Positions 32,775 to 45,079 of a stretch of DNA of 64,000 nt are shown one piece after another (positions within the stretch are counted from its first letter, which is position 1; the number at the start of each line of letters is the position of its first letter). This DNA comes from Polyodon spathula. Its lineage: Eukaryota > Chordata > Actinopteri > Acipenseriformes > Polyodontidae. The notes beneath the pieces are model-generated. The model ran no database searches. It worked only from the letters and a program-made list of their open reading frames with translations, and was not told where the DNA came from. Where the stretch lies: positions 28,855,470 through 28,919,469 of the forward strand of contig NC_054536.1 in assembly GCF_017654505.1 (NCBI RefSeq). Reading direction: 5' to 3'. Both the position numbers and the translations under genes were made by a program.

Positions 32775-34340
32775 ACTATGCCACTCTCTTTAGTTTTTAT
32801 ATAGAGGTGAGAGATCCCCTAGAATGTTTGAATTATCCCCTCCCCCCAACTATTTATAAAGGCAAACCAGAATAAAGTAGTTCCACGCACAAAGGTTATT
32901 TTATTTGGAAGAGCAGATGGACGTTCACCACACACGCAAAAAGGAGTTTACCACACCAAAAGGTTTGTTTAAAATTAAACAATTTATTGTTGTCACAGTA
33001 CCAACATATTTAAAAAAGGAAGCCAGTTCTAATGGCGAATGTTTCTCAGCAATTATTCACAGAAAGGGGAATATATGAACAGGTCATGATTAGCAGCCTT
33101 AAATAATACTTCCACAGGTATCAGCAATTAACAAATAGCATTTTAATAGATATCAATAATCACTAACACCACATAGTATTAAAAATAGGTAGCAACAGTC
33201 ACTAGCAATACATAGTAGCAGTCTCTTATAAATTAGTACACTGAAGAAAAAGCACCAATTACTACCCACCCCAGTGGCACAGCACCACCAGTCCCCCCCT
33301 TGCCTGAACGGCACCATTTCATTGGCTAAGCTTTTTGTCTACATGACCAGCCAATCACCACCAAACCCTCCATTGCACAGTGGATGGTACATTAAAAAGC
33401 TCCTGCTCCCCTACAGGGAGCAGCACTCAGTACACACCTCAGGAGACCAGGAATACAATTCAGCCCAAATAACCTCCCTTCTAAATCAATTAAACACTGC
33501 ACAAACAGGCACGATCTTGCCAATTTACATACAACAGTCATCTCAAAATCACAATCCTAAGACTGGTATCCTAAAATACAAAAAAAGGACTACCCATAAA
33601 ATAGATTGCACTCTCAAACCTAGTATGTTTAGTTCTGTTTCATTCTTATTATATAGTTTTCAGGTCGATTGTATAATTAATTTAAATACCTCCAATTTCG
33701 TTTTTAACACACTGTAAATTCCTGTATATTATTCATTAGATTAAATGCAAACCTCAGTTTCCTCGTACAAACAGAAGTATCCTCACTTTAAAACATCATT
33801 ACAATTTCAACCCATTTTCTTTAACACAAGACCTTTACAGCTCAATGAATATTCTAAAGGTTACATACAATATCTCATTGCTCACGTAACAACACCCAAT
33901 AATACTGAATGTCCTTTCTCGCCATCTGTGACACATGGTCTGCAACCTGTTAGTTTTACAAAAACAAAGCGAGAATTAAAAAGACAAAAAGACCGAAGGT
34001 AGCTCATTTCTCACACAACAGACAAACACCAGCGAACACAAAGCACAGGAGTGCCTCTCTTTCCGTTTTTGTTTTTTTGGTTTTAAGTAAGCTGCAAGTG
34101 GAAATTGATTCAATCAATGCTTCTGATGCCATCATACTCCTGTTAGGAGGACAGTTTTCAATCATTTAAAAAATCGACTCCACGCTCTGAAATTCAGCAG
34201 GATCAAGGCACGTGCAGGGATAAGAACACAAAACAAATGAAATAGTCACACACACTTTATGCCGTGGTCAAACAATAATTCAACAGTGAATAAACAAAAC
34301 CAACACTCACAGCAAATAAGAATAATCTAAGTGATACATT
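32775..34340. other. No recognised feature
   Basis: A long plus-strand open frame (33274-33717) lacks any motif and has low-complexity flanks. I treat it as chance. Confidence 0.4.
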
Positions 34341-34349
34341 TATCCTAGA

Positions 34350-36375
34350 ACAATTCATCTTCCTCTCTTACCCCATTCATCCTCCTCTCTTTCCTGCCAT
34401 GATTTCTCCTCTTTCTTTGGGAACAAAATCAACACCATTTGTTGTACGCTCTCCTGCCACAAACCCAGTATAGTACTTGACCACCTTAACTCTCCTCCGA
34501 TTGCCTCTCCTGCTCTCCCTTCCTTCTCTCCTCTTTCCGTTATTGATGTCTCCAGCCTACTGTTGAAATCAACTGCTGCCACGTGCCCCTTGGACGCCTG
34601 GCCAACAAATATAATCCGTCTCTGTGCTTCTAACCTTGCTCCTTCCATTGTGCACACTCTCAACCTGTCCCTGGTTTCAGGCCTTTCCTGCTTCCTTCAA
34701 GATTGCCCGAGTAACACCAGTGCTCAAAAAACCTTTCCTTGACCCGGCTGTCTTATCTAACTTCCATGCCATATCCAATCTTCCTTTTCTATCCAAAACT
34801 CTTGAAATGGTTGTAGCCAGCCAGCTGATGAAATATCTTACAAATAACAATCTGCTTTAATCTCTGCAGTCTGGCTTCCGGCCACATCACAATACCAAAA
34901 CTGTTCTGCTCTGGATTGTAAATTATCTTCTGCTTAATGCTGATGCTGCTGCTCCCTCTGTCCTTGTCCTCCTTTATCTAAATGCTGATTTTGATACCAT
35001 AGATCATAGCATTCTTCTTGACCGCTTCAGAAGTATGCTGGGATCTCTGGAACCTGTCTCTCCTGGCTGTCCTCTTACCTATCTGGACACATGCAGTCTG
35101 TTTTCTATGATGGAAGCAGTGCTGACGCAAACCCGGTCACTTGCGGTGTCCCTCAAGGGTCTGTTCTTGGGCCTCTTCTCTTCAACATCTATATGCTTCC
35201 CTTGGGTCACCTCATCTACCAACATAGCCTCGTGTTTCACTCCTATGCAGATGACACCCAGCTCTACCTAAAAAACTAGATTCTGAATGTCTCTCTGCCA
35301 TGGCCTGGCTCTCAGCTTGCATCCAAGACATCGAGGTCTGGATGTCCAACAATTTCCTTCAGCTCAACACTAACAAATCTGAACTTCTTCTAGTAGGATC
35401 AAAAACTCAACTCAAGAATCTCAATATTGCTTCCTTGAACCTTGGAAACTGTCTGCTACTGCCTTCCCACTGTATGAAGCCTTGGTGTACTTCTGGATAG
35501 TAACCTCTAATTTGATTCCCAAATCTCCTCTGTAGCCAAATCCTCCTTCTACCACTTCCTAAACATCTCAAAGGTCCATCCCTACCTTTTCCTCCTGGAT
35601 GCAGAGATACTCTGTCATGCACTACTCTCTACTCTACTTCTGCAACTCTCTCTATGGTGGTTTTCTGTCAAGTGCCATAAACTGATTGCAGCTGGTTCAA
35701 AATGTTGCAGCTAGGATCATTACCAGATGTAAAAAGCATGATCACATTACCCTCTCTCTTGCACAGCTGCACTGGCTACCTGTAAAGTTCAGGATTACTT
35801 TTGAAATTCTCCTGCTTGCCTACAAGGCCCTTCATCAAACAGGTCCAGAGCATCTCTCCAACCTGCTGACCTGCTATGTCCCTGCACATAAGTTGAGGTC
35901 CTCTGACTCTGGCTTGCTTGTTATACCCAAGCAAAAGTGCACCACGCTTGGAGAACGCTCTTTTAGCTTCATGGCCCTGACTGTCTGAAACTCTCTCCCA
36001 AGTTTAGTGCATGTAGCTCCCACAGTCGCTCACTTCAAATCATCTCTCAAGACCCACTTGTTCTCTTTTGCTTTCAATGTTCTTTAAGACTGATATCTGT
36101 TATTAGGTGTTGTCTAAATTGCTATTTCATCTTATTCGTATGATGCTGTGTGACACACGCATCCACAATGTTTAGAATTCACATGTATTATGTATTATGC
36201 CTGTATTTAATATATTTTCATTGTTTTTTACAGTTTGTATTTAATGTACTATGCCCTGTATTTCACTCTATTTAATGTATTCTGCATAGTTCCTCACTGT
36301 CTTGTAAAGCGCTTTGTGATGGTGGTCCACTATGAAAGACACTATATAAAATAAAGACTGATTGATTGATTGAAC
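34350..36375 (+). pseudogene. L2-clade LINE, about 2 kb of ORF2 and 3' tail
   Basis: The longest LINE in the window. In order: [100 protein letters not shown] (intact YADD), WMSNNFLQLNTNKSELLLVG, LQLVQNVAARIITRCKKHDH and LAQLHWLPVKFRITFEILLL. The tail has cttgtaaagcgctttgtgat and actatataaaataaagact, then (TGAT)n. At least four frameshifts or stops separate these blocks. Confidence 0.9.
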
Positions 36376-36777
36376 AATGAATAATTAAAAGTGACTTGGC
36401 TTTAAAATCTTTGAGTTAACAAGGAGTCAACCCAATCCAACACTTAAAGAGCAGTACGGAAACCAGCACCAGAAGACACAGTTGGAAATTAGGTGAGCTG
36501 GTGCTTGGATTAAATTGGAGCCAATATGCTTTCCTCTAATAATTTACTTAGGGATGTGTGGCCTTTCAGCTGTAGCACAGTGCTGTGAGCATGCCCATTG
36601 GATATGGGAAGTAATGATTTTCTTTGATGAGAAAAAGTTTAATGAAGTGAGAATGTAGATTGTTACACATGTGTTCATTAGGGTAGCATAACGAACTTTG
36701 AATTAGATTATTCATTTGTAGTAAAAGGACATAAAACCTTGTTGTGGAGATGATATGTCTTAGCATTGCTTGTAATT

Positions 36778-37140
36778 ACAGTAACACTTTATTTTAGTTG
36801 GATGCAATGCAACATTCATAACACCTTCATTAAGACTATAATACACTGCATATTATAGCAACATGCATAGTCTTTATAAATCACTTTGAAACGCAAAACA
36901 GCATATATGTATTCTTGTAAAATGTGTTATAACATGTTACTAAATACTACAAAAATGATAGTTAATAGGGTTCCACAATTACAGCAAAGTTGTCAAAGAA
37001 GTGGAGCTAAAATGCCCAATAACCATATGTTATGCATATTTCTATACATGTTATGTTGGTTATCAAAGTAGACATGGTAATATAGTGTTATGTGGCCTTT
37101 ATGAAGGTGTTATGAATCTTACATATGTGTGGCTGATTTT
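36778..37140. mobile_element. Possible foldback MITE
   Basis: cattcataacaccttcat (36812) is mirrored as atgaaggtgttatgaat (about 37101). The left edge cagtaacactttatttt resembles ends of fish non-autonomous DNA transposons. Termini and target duplication are unclear. Confidence 0.4.
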
Positions 37141-37223
37141 GTCTTTCACATGTGGGATCAGTTTGGTACATTAAAGAGTTATACATATTTATTATATAAT
37201 TATATTTGTTCTAGATTCTAAAT

Positions 37224-37313
37224 ACTATTCAAATATAATGCAGTTATTACATTACTATTCAAATATAATGCAGTTATTACATTACTATTCAAATATAATG
37301 CAGTTATTACATT
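37224..37313 (+). repeat. 30-bp tandem repeat, three perfect copies
   Basis: Units at 37224, 37254 and 37284 are identical, built from actattcaaatataatgc and agttattacatt. Confidence 0.95.
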
Positions 37314-38047
37314 CAGTTATGCACAGCACAGTGTTGTATGTTAAATAAAAAAGTCCTATTCAAACTAAGTAAGGTACCAGAGATATCTTAAAGAGTAAGA
37401 AAATTAGACCATCACATTTAGTAGGACTGTACAATTTCGGATTAATTCCTTTTCACATGTTTCTTTTTGTCGGCAGGTATCAAATGAGGCTTTATTTTAA
37501 AAAGTATGCATTTCACAATAACGACAGCTGCGTTTCCCTCATTTATACAAATGAGTAACAATTAATGGCAGTTATTGTGACAGCCTAATGTTCCTTTTTT
37601 CTTGGTGATTAACAGAAGGATAATCTTCATCAGTTCATAGAAAGGTCTTTCAATAGCTCCATCTGAATCTCCATCACCCCCTATGTCCTATGCCCCAGCT
37701 GCAATAACTAGTGCTGTAATCTTCAAAACATTTCAAACAGATTGTTCAACATACTAGCTATTTCTGAAGTATACCATTTTCTGTAACACATACAAATGGA
37801 TTGCAATCGATTGCAAGTTTAGTCATTATTTCTATCTTGTTGTGGGCTCTAAACCCTTACTTTATTCGTGCTTGCTGTGGTTGCATATCCCTTTGAAAAT
37901 AATATATTTTGATAATTTGTTGATAGCTTTTACTTTCAATATTGTGATAAATATTAATTATTAACAACAACGATTTGAAGTAGATGTCAAAAGTTACCAC
38001 AGTGCAGAAAAGTTCCTGGACACTAACATAACAATGTTAAAAGATTA

Positions 38048-38331
38048 CACTGTGTAACAAAATTTTTTATTTTTTTTGTTCCTGGGTAGTAAGTGTTATT
38101 TCCTAATTGCTTATGCCTCAAAAGTATAGAACATGGCTATTATTCTCCACAAACTTTGTTTTTGTGACCAGGACAGTGATATTTCAAAATATCACTATTT
38201 CCAATGGGAAAATGTGCAAATGTGTGTCTTTTCGTTCACATAAAGTCATAAAAAAACAACATAAGCAATTAGGCATAAGTAATTAGGAAATAACACTTAC
38301 TACCCAGGAACAAAAATTGTGTTACACAGTG
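38048..38331. mobile_element. 284-bp foldback MITE with TTA target duplication
   Basis: Starts CACTGTGTAAC and ends GTTACACAGTG, flanked on both sides by TTA (38045-38047 and 38332-38334). The arms are nearly complementary over about 66 bp (38048-38115 and 38262-38331), including gttcctgggtagtaagtgtt and its complement. A 3-bp duplication with a CACTG start fits EnSpm/CACTA; a TTA duplication also fits PIF/Harbinger. A second small palindrome (gtgatattt, aaatatcac) lies in the loop. Confidence 0.75.
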
Positions 38332-38334
38332 TTA

Positions 38335-39005
38335 TAAATAATAGCTTTTTTGACAAGTTATTGTTTCTTAGAGTTTAAATTTCACATTCTGAAAATCAGA
38401 TCCAGCGTAATTTTATAAAGTGTAATTATAGATCTATAAATAAAAAATAAATTGAAAGTTATTGTGAAAGTAATCGAACAGGATCATTTGTTTAAAACTG
38501 AATATCTCATCCCCAAGTCCTGAGTAGATTTTGACCAAGGACTTGAAGTTAACACTCATGCTGTCTTCAAGTCAGTAAGATTTGTAAATATAGCCAAACA
38601 TCTCAACTCTAGTGGAAAGTTTGATCTTCCCCTGAGCCTCTGCCTGCAAAAGTTACAATTAGAAGAACTGTGGTTATTGTGATGTGGAGACAGGCCAAAA
38701 ACTTCCAGCCCTTGTTTCAGAGGCCACAAGCAGGAGAAGACATGCAGTGCCATAAGAAATGGAAGATAGAAACACACAGCTTTAAAGGACAGCATGAAAG
38801 GATGAGAGGGCGATTAAGCACTGTGCTCGTTCTGTGAGGTAGTAGAAGATCTACCCATCATGTACAAGAGCCTGCCTCATCCCTGTGGGTAGCAGGCTAT
38901 CTGGGCTCCTTCAAACCTCCTGAGGAGACCATCAAGAGAGGGGCTGCTGAGCACAAAGACATGCTTCATCAACCACATCTAGCTGGGACTCAAATTATAA
39001 AGCCC
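38335..39005. other. No recognised feature
   Basis: Intron-like DNA without identifiable repeats or genes. Confidence 0.4.
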
Positions 39006-39007
39006 CA

Positions 39008-39052
39008 CCCCCCCCCCCCCCCCCCCCCCCCTTTTTTTTTTTTTTTTTTTTT
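39008..39052. repeat. Poly(C)24-poly(T)21 tract
   Basis: Twenty-four C followed at once by twenty-one T: a 45-base pure pyrimidine tract with a sharp switch. Confidence 0.95.
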
Positions 39053-39384
39053 ACAAAACAAAATAAAACAAAACATTTTGTGTTTTTGTAGCGCATTTCG
39101 TTGAAAACCTAGGGAATGAATGATACATCTATACCAATATGCTTGCTTTGCTCAGAAATCTTATAAACCAATGAAGCTCCCAGCATTCCAGCTGCTAAAA
39201 ATGTAGCAATGGGGTGTCCTCCTATGATTGAATAGTACCATAAAATGGGTCATACAGTGGTGCAATATTTGTTTCAGGTAATATCTAATTTTTATTTTAA
39301 TCAGATTTATGGTTTATTTTTTAAAGTTATGGAGTAGTGTACATAAATAAACCTTTAGCTTTTTAAAGGTTTTTTTTTAGTACA

Positions 39385-39800
39385 GAACTCAGAACATCAA
39401 TAATACAACATTTTACAAATGTGAGGATGCCATTCGGCCCATCAACACTTGTCTGGTTCCTAGTAGCTGGTTAATCTCAAAACGTTGTCAAGTCGGATCT
39501 TAAAGGATCCCAATGATTCAGCAGGAATAACATGTCTAGGTAACACATTCCATACCCTCACCACCTGTCTCCACTTCATTTTCAAATGTGTCCTATGGGC
39601 CTGGTTTCTGTGCTTAAAGGCTGTGGTTAATTTTGTCAACTCTTTTAGATATTTTAAGGACTTCAATCCAGACACCCCCCTAAATTTTGCTTTGTTCTGG
39701 GCTAAACTTAAAGCACATTTGTTTTCATAATCCCAAAATTGTGATTGAGGGAGCCCTAATTGCTGCTGTGCACATGCATACAAACCAGGACCCACTTAAC
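39385..39800 (-). pseudogene. LINE ORF2 extreme C-terminus and 3' region
   Basis: The minus strand reads FRGVSGLKSLKYLKELTKLT, FKHRNQAHRTHLKMKWRQVV, then RVWNVLPRHVIPAESLGSFK and IRLDNVL. The pattern R.WN.LP..V..A.S...FK..LD is the terminal segment of CR1/L2-type LINE proteins. A stop and a short 3' UTR follow. Only this end is present. Confidence 0.7.
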
Positions 39801-39929
39801 ACTTTTTTCAATGAGCTGTCAATTAATCTTCCTGTGACTAGGATGGCTGGTGGTGACATCAGACCCAGAAGACAGTTGTCACAGACAACAGTGCTGGGAT
39901 ATAATAAATAACTGATGCGCCGGTTTATT

Positions 39930-40080
39930 GTAAAATAAAAAAAAATTGAACAAAACACTTTTCAAAACAAAAAGGCACGATGGCCAAAACAATAAGACAA
40001 TACAGCAAACAAACACTGAACAAACAAGTATCGTGCTGGTCCAAATACATCACGAGTAGCAATTGTTATGTTTTTAGTTT
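39930..40080 (-). mobile_element. LTR fragment, dispersed family A
   Basis: The reverse complement matches family A through aacaattgctac, ccagcacgatacttgtttgt and ttggccatcgtgcc. Confidence 0.6.
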
Positions 40081-40240
40081 CTGTTTCTGTGAGGGAGCAC
40101 CCTCACTGGACATTCATTTTAAGGAAATAAGTTTAAAAAATCTCAACAACATAAAGGAATTTTATGCCAGTGCAAAAAGTTCAACTGGTGACCAGTATTC
40201 AGTTTCCAGTTTTATAAAGCTAAGCTGGACTAAATAGATA

Positions 40241-40458
40241 TTTTAACAGTAGAAGTTTAACATCTCTGCTGACAGAGTTTAAAACCAACAAGAACGTATT
40301 GCAGTCAGTCATGAAAACTTTTAGAAAAGCAGGTAAAGACAAGGCCAGACACCACCCCCCGAATTACCGGCCTGGATTTTAAGCGTCTGTAGGAAAGTGA
40401 GGCACTGTCCTCTGACACCGCGGTCAGCCTTTGCTGGATGCGCCACTCGGGAGCCCCC
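40241..40458 (-). repeat. tRNA-derived SINE, family 1
   Basis: The minus strand starts gggggctcccgagtggcgca, the tRNA-like head common in basal ray-finned fish SINEs, then ctgaccgcggtgtcagagg and a body shared with 9470-9690. It ends near 40241. Confidence 0.75.

Positions 40459-40517
<59 letters not shown>
40459..40517. repeat. (TTA)n microsatellite
   Basis: About 19 TTA repeats at the head side of a SINE. Confidence 0.95.
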
Positions 40518-40520
<3 letters not shown>

Positions 40521-43093
40521 AACTAAAAGGCAATAACAACATACACTTATAATACTAATGGAGTACACAGAATTGCCATACTATATGCAAAATCTTTGAA
40601 TATCATCTGTATAAATGGCATTTTCCATCAGAAAGTTATTGTCAGTATAAAATCTATTTTCCTGCTGTGGATGAAAATTGAAAAAGCAGAGCCATGGACA
40701 CATGGGCATCCATAGAATTAACTCTGAGGTGGGGGGTGGACAAGGTGTTTATAAGTAGTCGGGTAATGTGGTTTTGTATTGCATAATTCTTCTAAGCCTC
40801 ATTTACATTAACAACTAAGACTTAAGCTAAAATTTAATGAAAACCAATACTGTAAATGTGCCTCCATTCACATTTTTTTTTCTAAATTCAGATTCCGGGG
40901 GCGGGGTTAGAGCTGGAGGAGCAAGTAAATCTCACCCTGCTAACATACTCTGCAAAAAATATTTTCTAAATAATGTTAAGGCATGAAAAAGGCTGACAAT
41001 CAAGGACATTCTATCGATTTCATTTATAAAACATAAATAAATGACCATCAAAATAATTATATATCATTCTGTACCAGTGGTGGCTGGTGACTTAAGTCAC
41101 AAGAGGCACAACGGCAATCCCATTGTTTCACCTAATCAATCTGAGCTTCATTAATGTATTCATTGATTTCTTCTAGCACAGTAAATGAAATGGATGAAAT
41201 CAGGTCATTCTGTATTATTTTTGACATCCTGGTAAATACGGTTCCTTATTTCCATGCGAGCAGCAAGTAATTCCTTTCTATAAGTTCCCCGTGTCCTGCC
41301 CAATTTTGCATTACTTTTAGATATCTGTATGCGTCAGCGGGTCATACTAATGTATTAATCGCCATGTGAACTTTCAGCATTATAAACGAAATGCACTTTT
41401 TAGACATTAAAACAGTATAAAAACATCAGAACACAAAACAGATCAAGAAAAAATGAAATTAACATAGTAGTTATTACTTTCCATTTGGCTTACTTTTCGT
41501 TGATATATTTGCATTGAAATATGAGCTACATCTTTCTAGCCTCAGGCGACTCAAGCTTTGGGTTTCAAAATGTATAAATCCTTTGCCGTTTTTACTACAT
41601 GTATGCATATATACGAGTACTGAATTAGTAATACTAGTACGAAGTCGTAGGCCATTATATTTCAATGTAATTTTCAATTAAGTACTCTATATATATATAT
41701 TTTTTTTTAAAGCCCATTTACTTGAACACAGCATACATACTGAATTCGAACTTTTAAAATGCCTGCATCAATGGCAAAAGAACTGTGTTTAAACATACAG
41801 TTAACCCACAGGGATGCCATTTAGTGTTGACTTATCCAAGGTGGCGAGCTAACCACGGGTGCACATGAGCCATGGCATTAACATGCATATAAGTAAACTC
41901 ACGTTTACAGTATTATAGTATTTGCAAGTTTAGTTTTTAGTTAAATGTCCCTATGAAAACGGTTGAAAGAACTGCAGTGAATGAATCAATTACAGTATAC
42001 AGTACTGTGCAAACTCGGTACAACTTGTATAGTTCGATCGAAATAAGAATTAATAAAATAACTACAGCGTTATTTTTACGAAAACAATGTAAACACAAAC
42101 TGTTGACTATACTTTTAGTTATTGGCTTGTACTGTCTAATTTTGATGGCTTAAACAGTAAAAGTTAACAAATGTAAATTATACAGAATAAACTCTGTGAA
42201 CAGAAACAATAAAAACTAGTTTCACACAGAAATTATGTTGTTTCCCAAGCAAAAACACATGCTTTGGAAGTTCTGTTGACAAGCTTGTTATCCCGAATAA
42301 CCTGAGCTTTAAAGCCAATTGAACAAGAACTCATTTTTCGCTTCTCACTCATTGTGAACTGATACTGTAACCTTCTACACTTGGTAGGTATGAATGAATG
42401 AATGAATGAATGAATGAATGAATGATCTGTGTCCAGTCAGAGTTCAGTCACGTGAAACAAGAGTGTCAAGTAGAGTCAGTCATGATATTGAGTTATTCAC
42501 TAGTCTTTTTAACAGTTTTTATCCCTTTGGTATCGGTAATAAATGTCTAGTTACAAGTAAAGCTTGGTGTCGAATAAAAGTATAAAGAGGCAGGATGCAT
42601 ACAATTTATATGGAGAAATCCGGGACCAAGGCTGTCTGTCGAATTAAGCAAAGGTGTTGGTTATCCACCAGTCAAGTTAACAGAGGTTGACTGTATATGG
42701 TTTTTAAAAGTTTCTTACTGTTATGATGGATTTCTTTTTTTTTTTTTTCAGCCACATTTAAAATCTCCGTTCAGAGCAGGTCTACAGCAATGCTTAAGCA
42801 AGGTGCCGGAGTTCCTCCTCCATAAAACCAGGGATCAGACTACGTCATCTGCCATTGCTAGTTTTGTACTGTGTAAGGTTATAGGACATAGGAGTTTGTA
42901 ATGGAGGCTTGCCTCCTCTGATTAAAAAAAACAAACTGTCTGGACCCCTCCAATTGAAACCCATACTCATATCATGTGATCTTCTACTGCTAGTACTTTG
43001 GTTAATAGCAGATAGGAGTCTATACCAGAGCCTTGCCTCCTCTGAGGAGGAGCCCCAACTGCTGGTAGTATAGGAATGTTGAATCTAAGGTTT

Positions 43094-43096
<3 letters not shown>

Positions 43097-43131
<35 letters not shown>
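43097..43131. repeat. Poly(T) tract
   Basis: More than 30 consecutive T, adjacent to the minus-strand SINE and probably not its own tail by position. Confidence 0.9.
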
Positions 43132-43134
<3 letters not shown>

Positions 43135-43184
43135 GAGGTAGGCTGTGAACTTACTTGACACTGATTTAACATCTCATCTGCAGG

Positions 43185-43310
43185 ATGGAGCACAAGTGAC
43201 TTGCTTAGGGTCACACAGTGAGTCAGTCAGTGGCAAAGGTGGGATTTGAACTGATGACCTTCTGGTTACAAGCCCTGGACTTTAACAACTGGACCACACT
43301 GCCTCCTTAA
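43185..43310 (-). repeat. MIR-like tRNA-derived SINE, family 2
   Basis: The minus strand reads ggaggcagtgtggtccagtt, then aaccagaaggtcatcagttc and aaatccc (B-box-like), then cactgtgtgaccctaagcaa. The same order occurs on the plus strand at 56530-56755. The layout resembles MIR/V-SINE heads. Confidence 0.75.
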
Positions 43311-43499
43311 CATATCCAGTCATCACCCTTTATAATGCCATTACAGTAGCCCTTTTATACTCGCTATAAGGCGGAACACAAATAGCACGGTCTTGTAACT
43401 ATGGCTCCTCACTATAGTGTTATAAAGAGTGAGCATTGTATACATAAATTTTGAGGAGGCACTGCCTCCCTTGCCTCCTCTAAGGAGCCTCCACTGGCA

Positions 43500-43928
43500 A
43501 TAAGGTATGACTAGTTGGGTTGGAGGCAAGAAGCGAGGCCGTATGTTAATGCAACACAACCCACAAGCTGTAAAGTGTGTTATCCAGCTTATAAAACAGG
43601 TACAATAAAAATAATAATAGTAATAATACATTTTTCAAAAAATTGAACAATTTTATTATATATCCTTTGGGTAAAAAGAAAACAAAATTAAAGGTTTCAT
43701 TAACTGTAATACCACAGGAGTAATTTATATGTTAATTTGTCCATGTGGCTTGAACCTTAAAAATCTCTGAACATAAAGCAACAATTATAGTAACCAAAAC
43801 AGCCAAACAATAGCCAAACACTATTAAAAAAGCTGGTCACAGATCATCTCCACACTCATTTGATACTTTTGTTACTAAGGAGAGAAGCATACTGGATGCC
43901 CTCCAAACATTAGAACCAATTGGTCTCA

Positions 43929-43968
<40 letters not shown>

Positions 43969-44195
43969 TAAATATAGATATATTTATAATATATATCTAT
44001 ATATATATGTATAACATGGTAAAGATAGGCAAATGATCTAGAAATACACTTTTTAAATTATCTCTGGGTTAAAATTTTTTACACACTTGCAGACAGCCTG
44101 CATATATTGTTCCACCTTGCATAGCCAAATCTCCATGTTTTTTTTTTTTAATTTTTGTTCATTTTGTGATAGCTGGAATATATATATATGTGGTT
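43500..44195. other. AT-rich; (TA)n at about 43934-44010
   Basis: Interrupted TA microsatellite and nothing else recognised. Confidence 0.5.
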
Positions 44196-44199
44196 CTGT

Positions 44200-44392
44200 T
44201 GAGACCACCGTACTCCATATTGTATATCAGCATGCTCTTTCTGAAGCACCAAAAGCAACAACTGCAGGATTCAGGAAATAATTTATGTGTGGAATCAAGC
44301 GTCATGCATAGTAAAACAATAGTCGCCCATGACAGCCTCCTACAGTACCTGCAAAGCTTCCGGGAAGGTGGAGGGGAGGTGAGTATCAATGT
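44200..44392 (-). pseudogene. Possible abca13-like exon (Cys-rich ectodomain)
   Basis: The minus strand includes STHKLFPESCSCCFWCFRKS. ABCA13's second ectodomain has a Cys-rich FQDSCGCLKCPN-type motif at this point, directly after TM7. Position and order fit, but there are no convincing splice edges. The plus strand is also open here, ending HDSLLQYLQSFREGGGE before a donor-like gtgagt, so an unrelated plus-strand exon is a real alternative. Confidence 0.28.
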
Positions 44393-44736
44393 TTACGTAA
44401 ACAACATCAGTTAAAGCGACTGTGGCAAACAACTTTACACTAAATATAATTCTATATTATTGAATGTTCACGTTTCTCTTATAATGTATCGTTCTTATGC
44501 ACTCTTGTTTACATTAGGTTATTTTAACTGCAGGTACACAAGCTTCCTCCCTCCTTGAAGCTATGTGAACTAGAAACCATATGTATGATGTTTTAACTTG
44601 CATATCACAAATATATAGATAAGTAGAGATTAGAAAATAAAGGCATGGTTATGTTTGGAGAAAACTGAATTATTGGACTATGTGGTCCTTTTTATATCTT
44701 CCACAATATCACATTTTAGCAAAGCTTCAGTGCTCA

Positions 44737-44738
<2 letters not shown>

Positions 44739-44770
<32 letters not shown>
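44739..44770. repeat. (CA)n microsatellite
   Basis: Sixteen CA repeats. Confidence 0.9.
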
Positions 44771-44778
<8 letters not shown>

Positions 44779-44886
44779 CATTTAGGCCTCAGGTAATGGA
44801 GATCTGTTAAATTGGAACACCTGAAAAACAATCCCTTGGTGCTGTCGTATAACTGGGGAGTCAACTTGAGTGATAGATAATCAATG

Positions 44887-45063
44887 ACCAGCAGTTTTCA
44901 GTGAAAAGGGCCATCGCCATGGTGACAAAAAGAACAGGCAGAATTAATTTAGCTAAGGCTCCTTTCCATTTTCTTCTGCAGTGGTGGAAACGCTTGATCA
45001 ACAGTGCAACGATCTGTTTGAGAAGTAGGCTGGCTCCAGTCTCCCTCCTGTGTCCTGCCAGAG
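44887..45063 (-). pseudogene. abca13: abca13-like pseudogene, TM7 exon
   Basis: The minus strand, after acceptor tttgatgcag, reads LAGHRRETGASLLLKQIVAL, then LIKRFHHCRRKWKGALAKLI and LPVLFVTMAMALF. This is the first transmembrane helix of the second ABCA half: the family pattern is LL..Q..ALL.KR......R...... .LLPVLFV..AM.L. It is open through the helix and into unrelated sequence. I cannot place a consensus donor near 44890, so the 3' edge is approximate and may be damaged. It is the most upstream well-supported exon. Confidence 0.78.
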
Positions 45064-45079
45064 CTGCATCAAACATTCA

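Larger units (their letters stand above)
41075..43496. mobile_element. hAT-like DNA transposon relic, about 2.4 kb
   Basis: Left end cagtggtggctggtgactta, right end (complement) cagtggaggctccttagagg; both resemble fish hAT CAGTGG.GGCT termini. The motif cttgcctcctctga, seen near the right end, also occurs at 42907 and 43032, suggesting repeated or nested ends. No transposase ORF is recognised. An 8-bp target duplication was not found. Includes a (GAAT)n run at 42388-42424. Confidence 0.5.

Noticed and set aside
33274..33717. 147-codon plus-strand open frame
   Set aside because: No motif, odd composition and no conserved splice or start context; likely chance.
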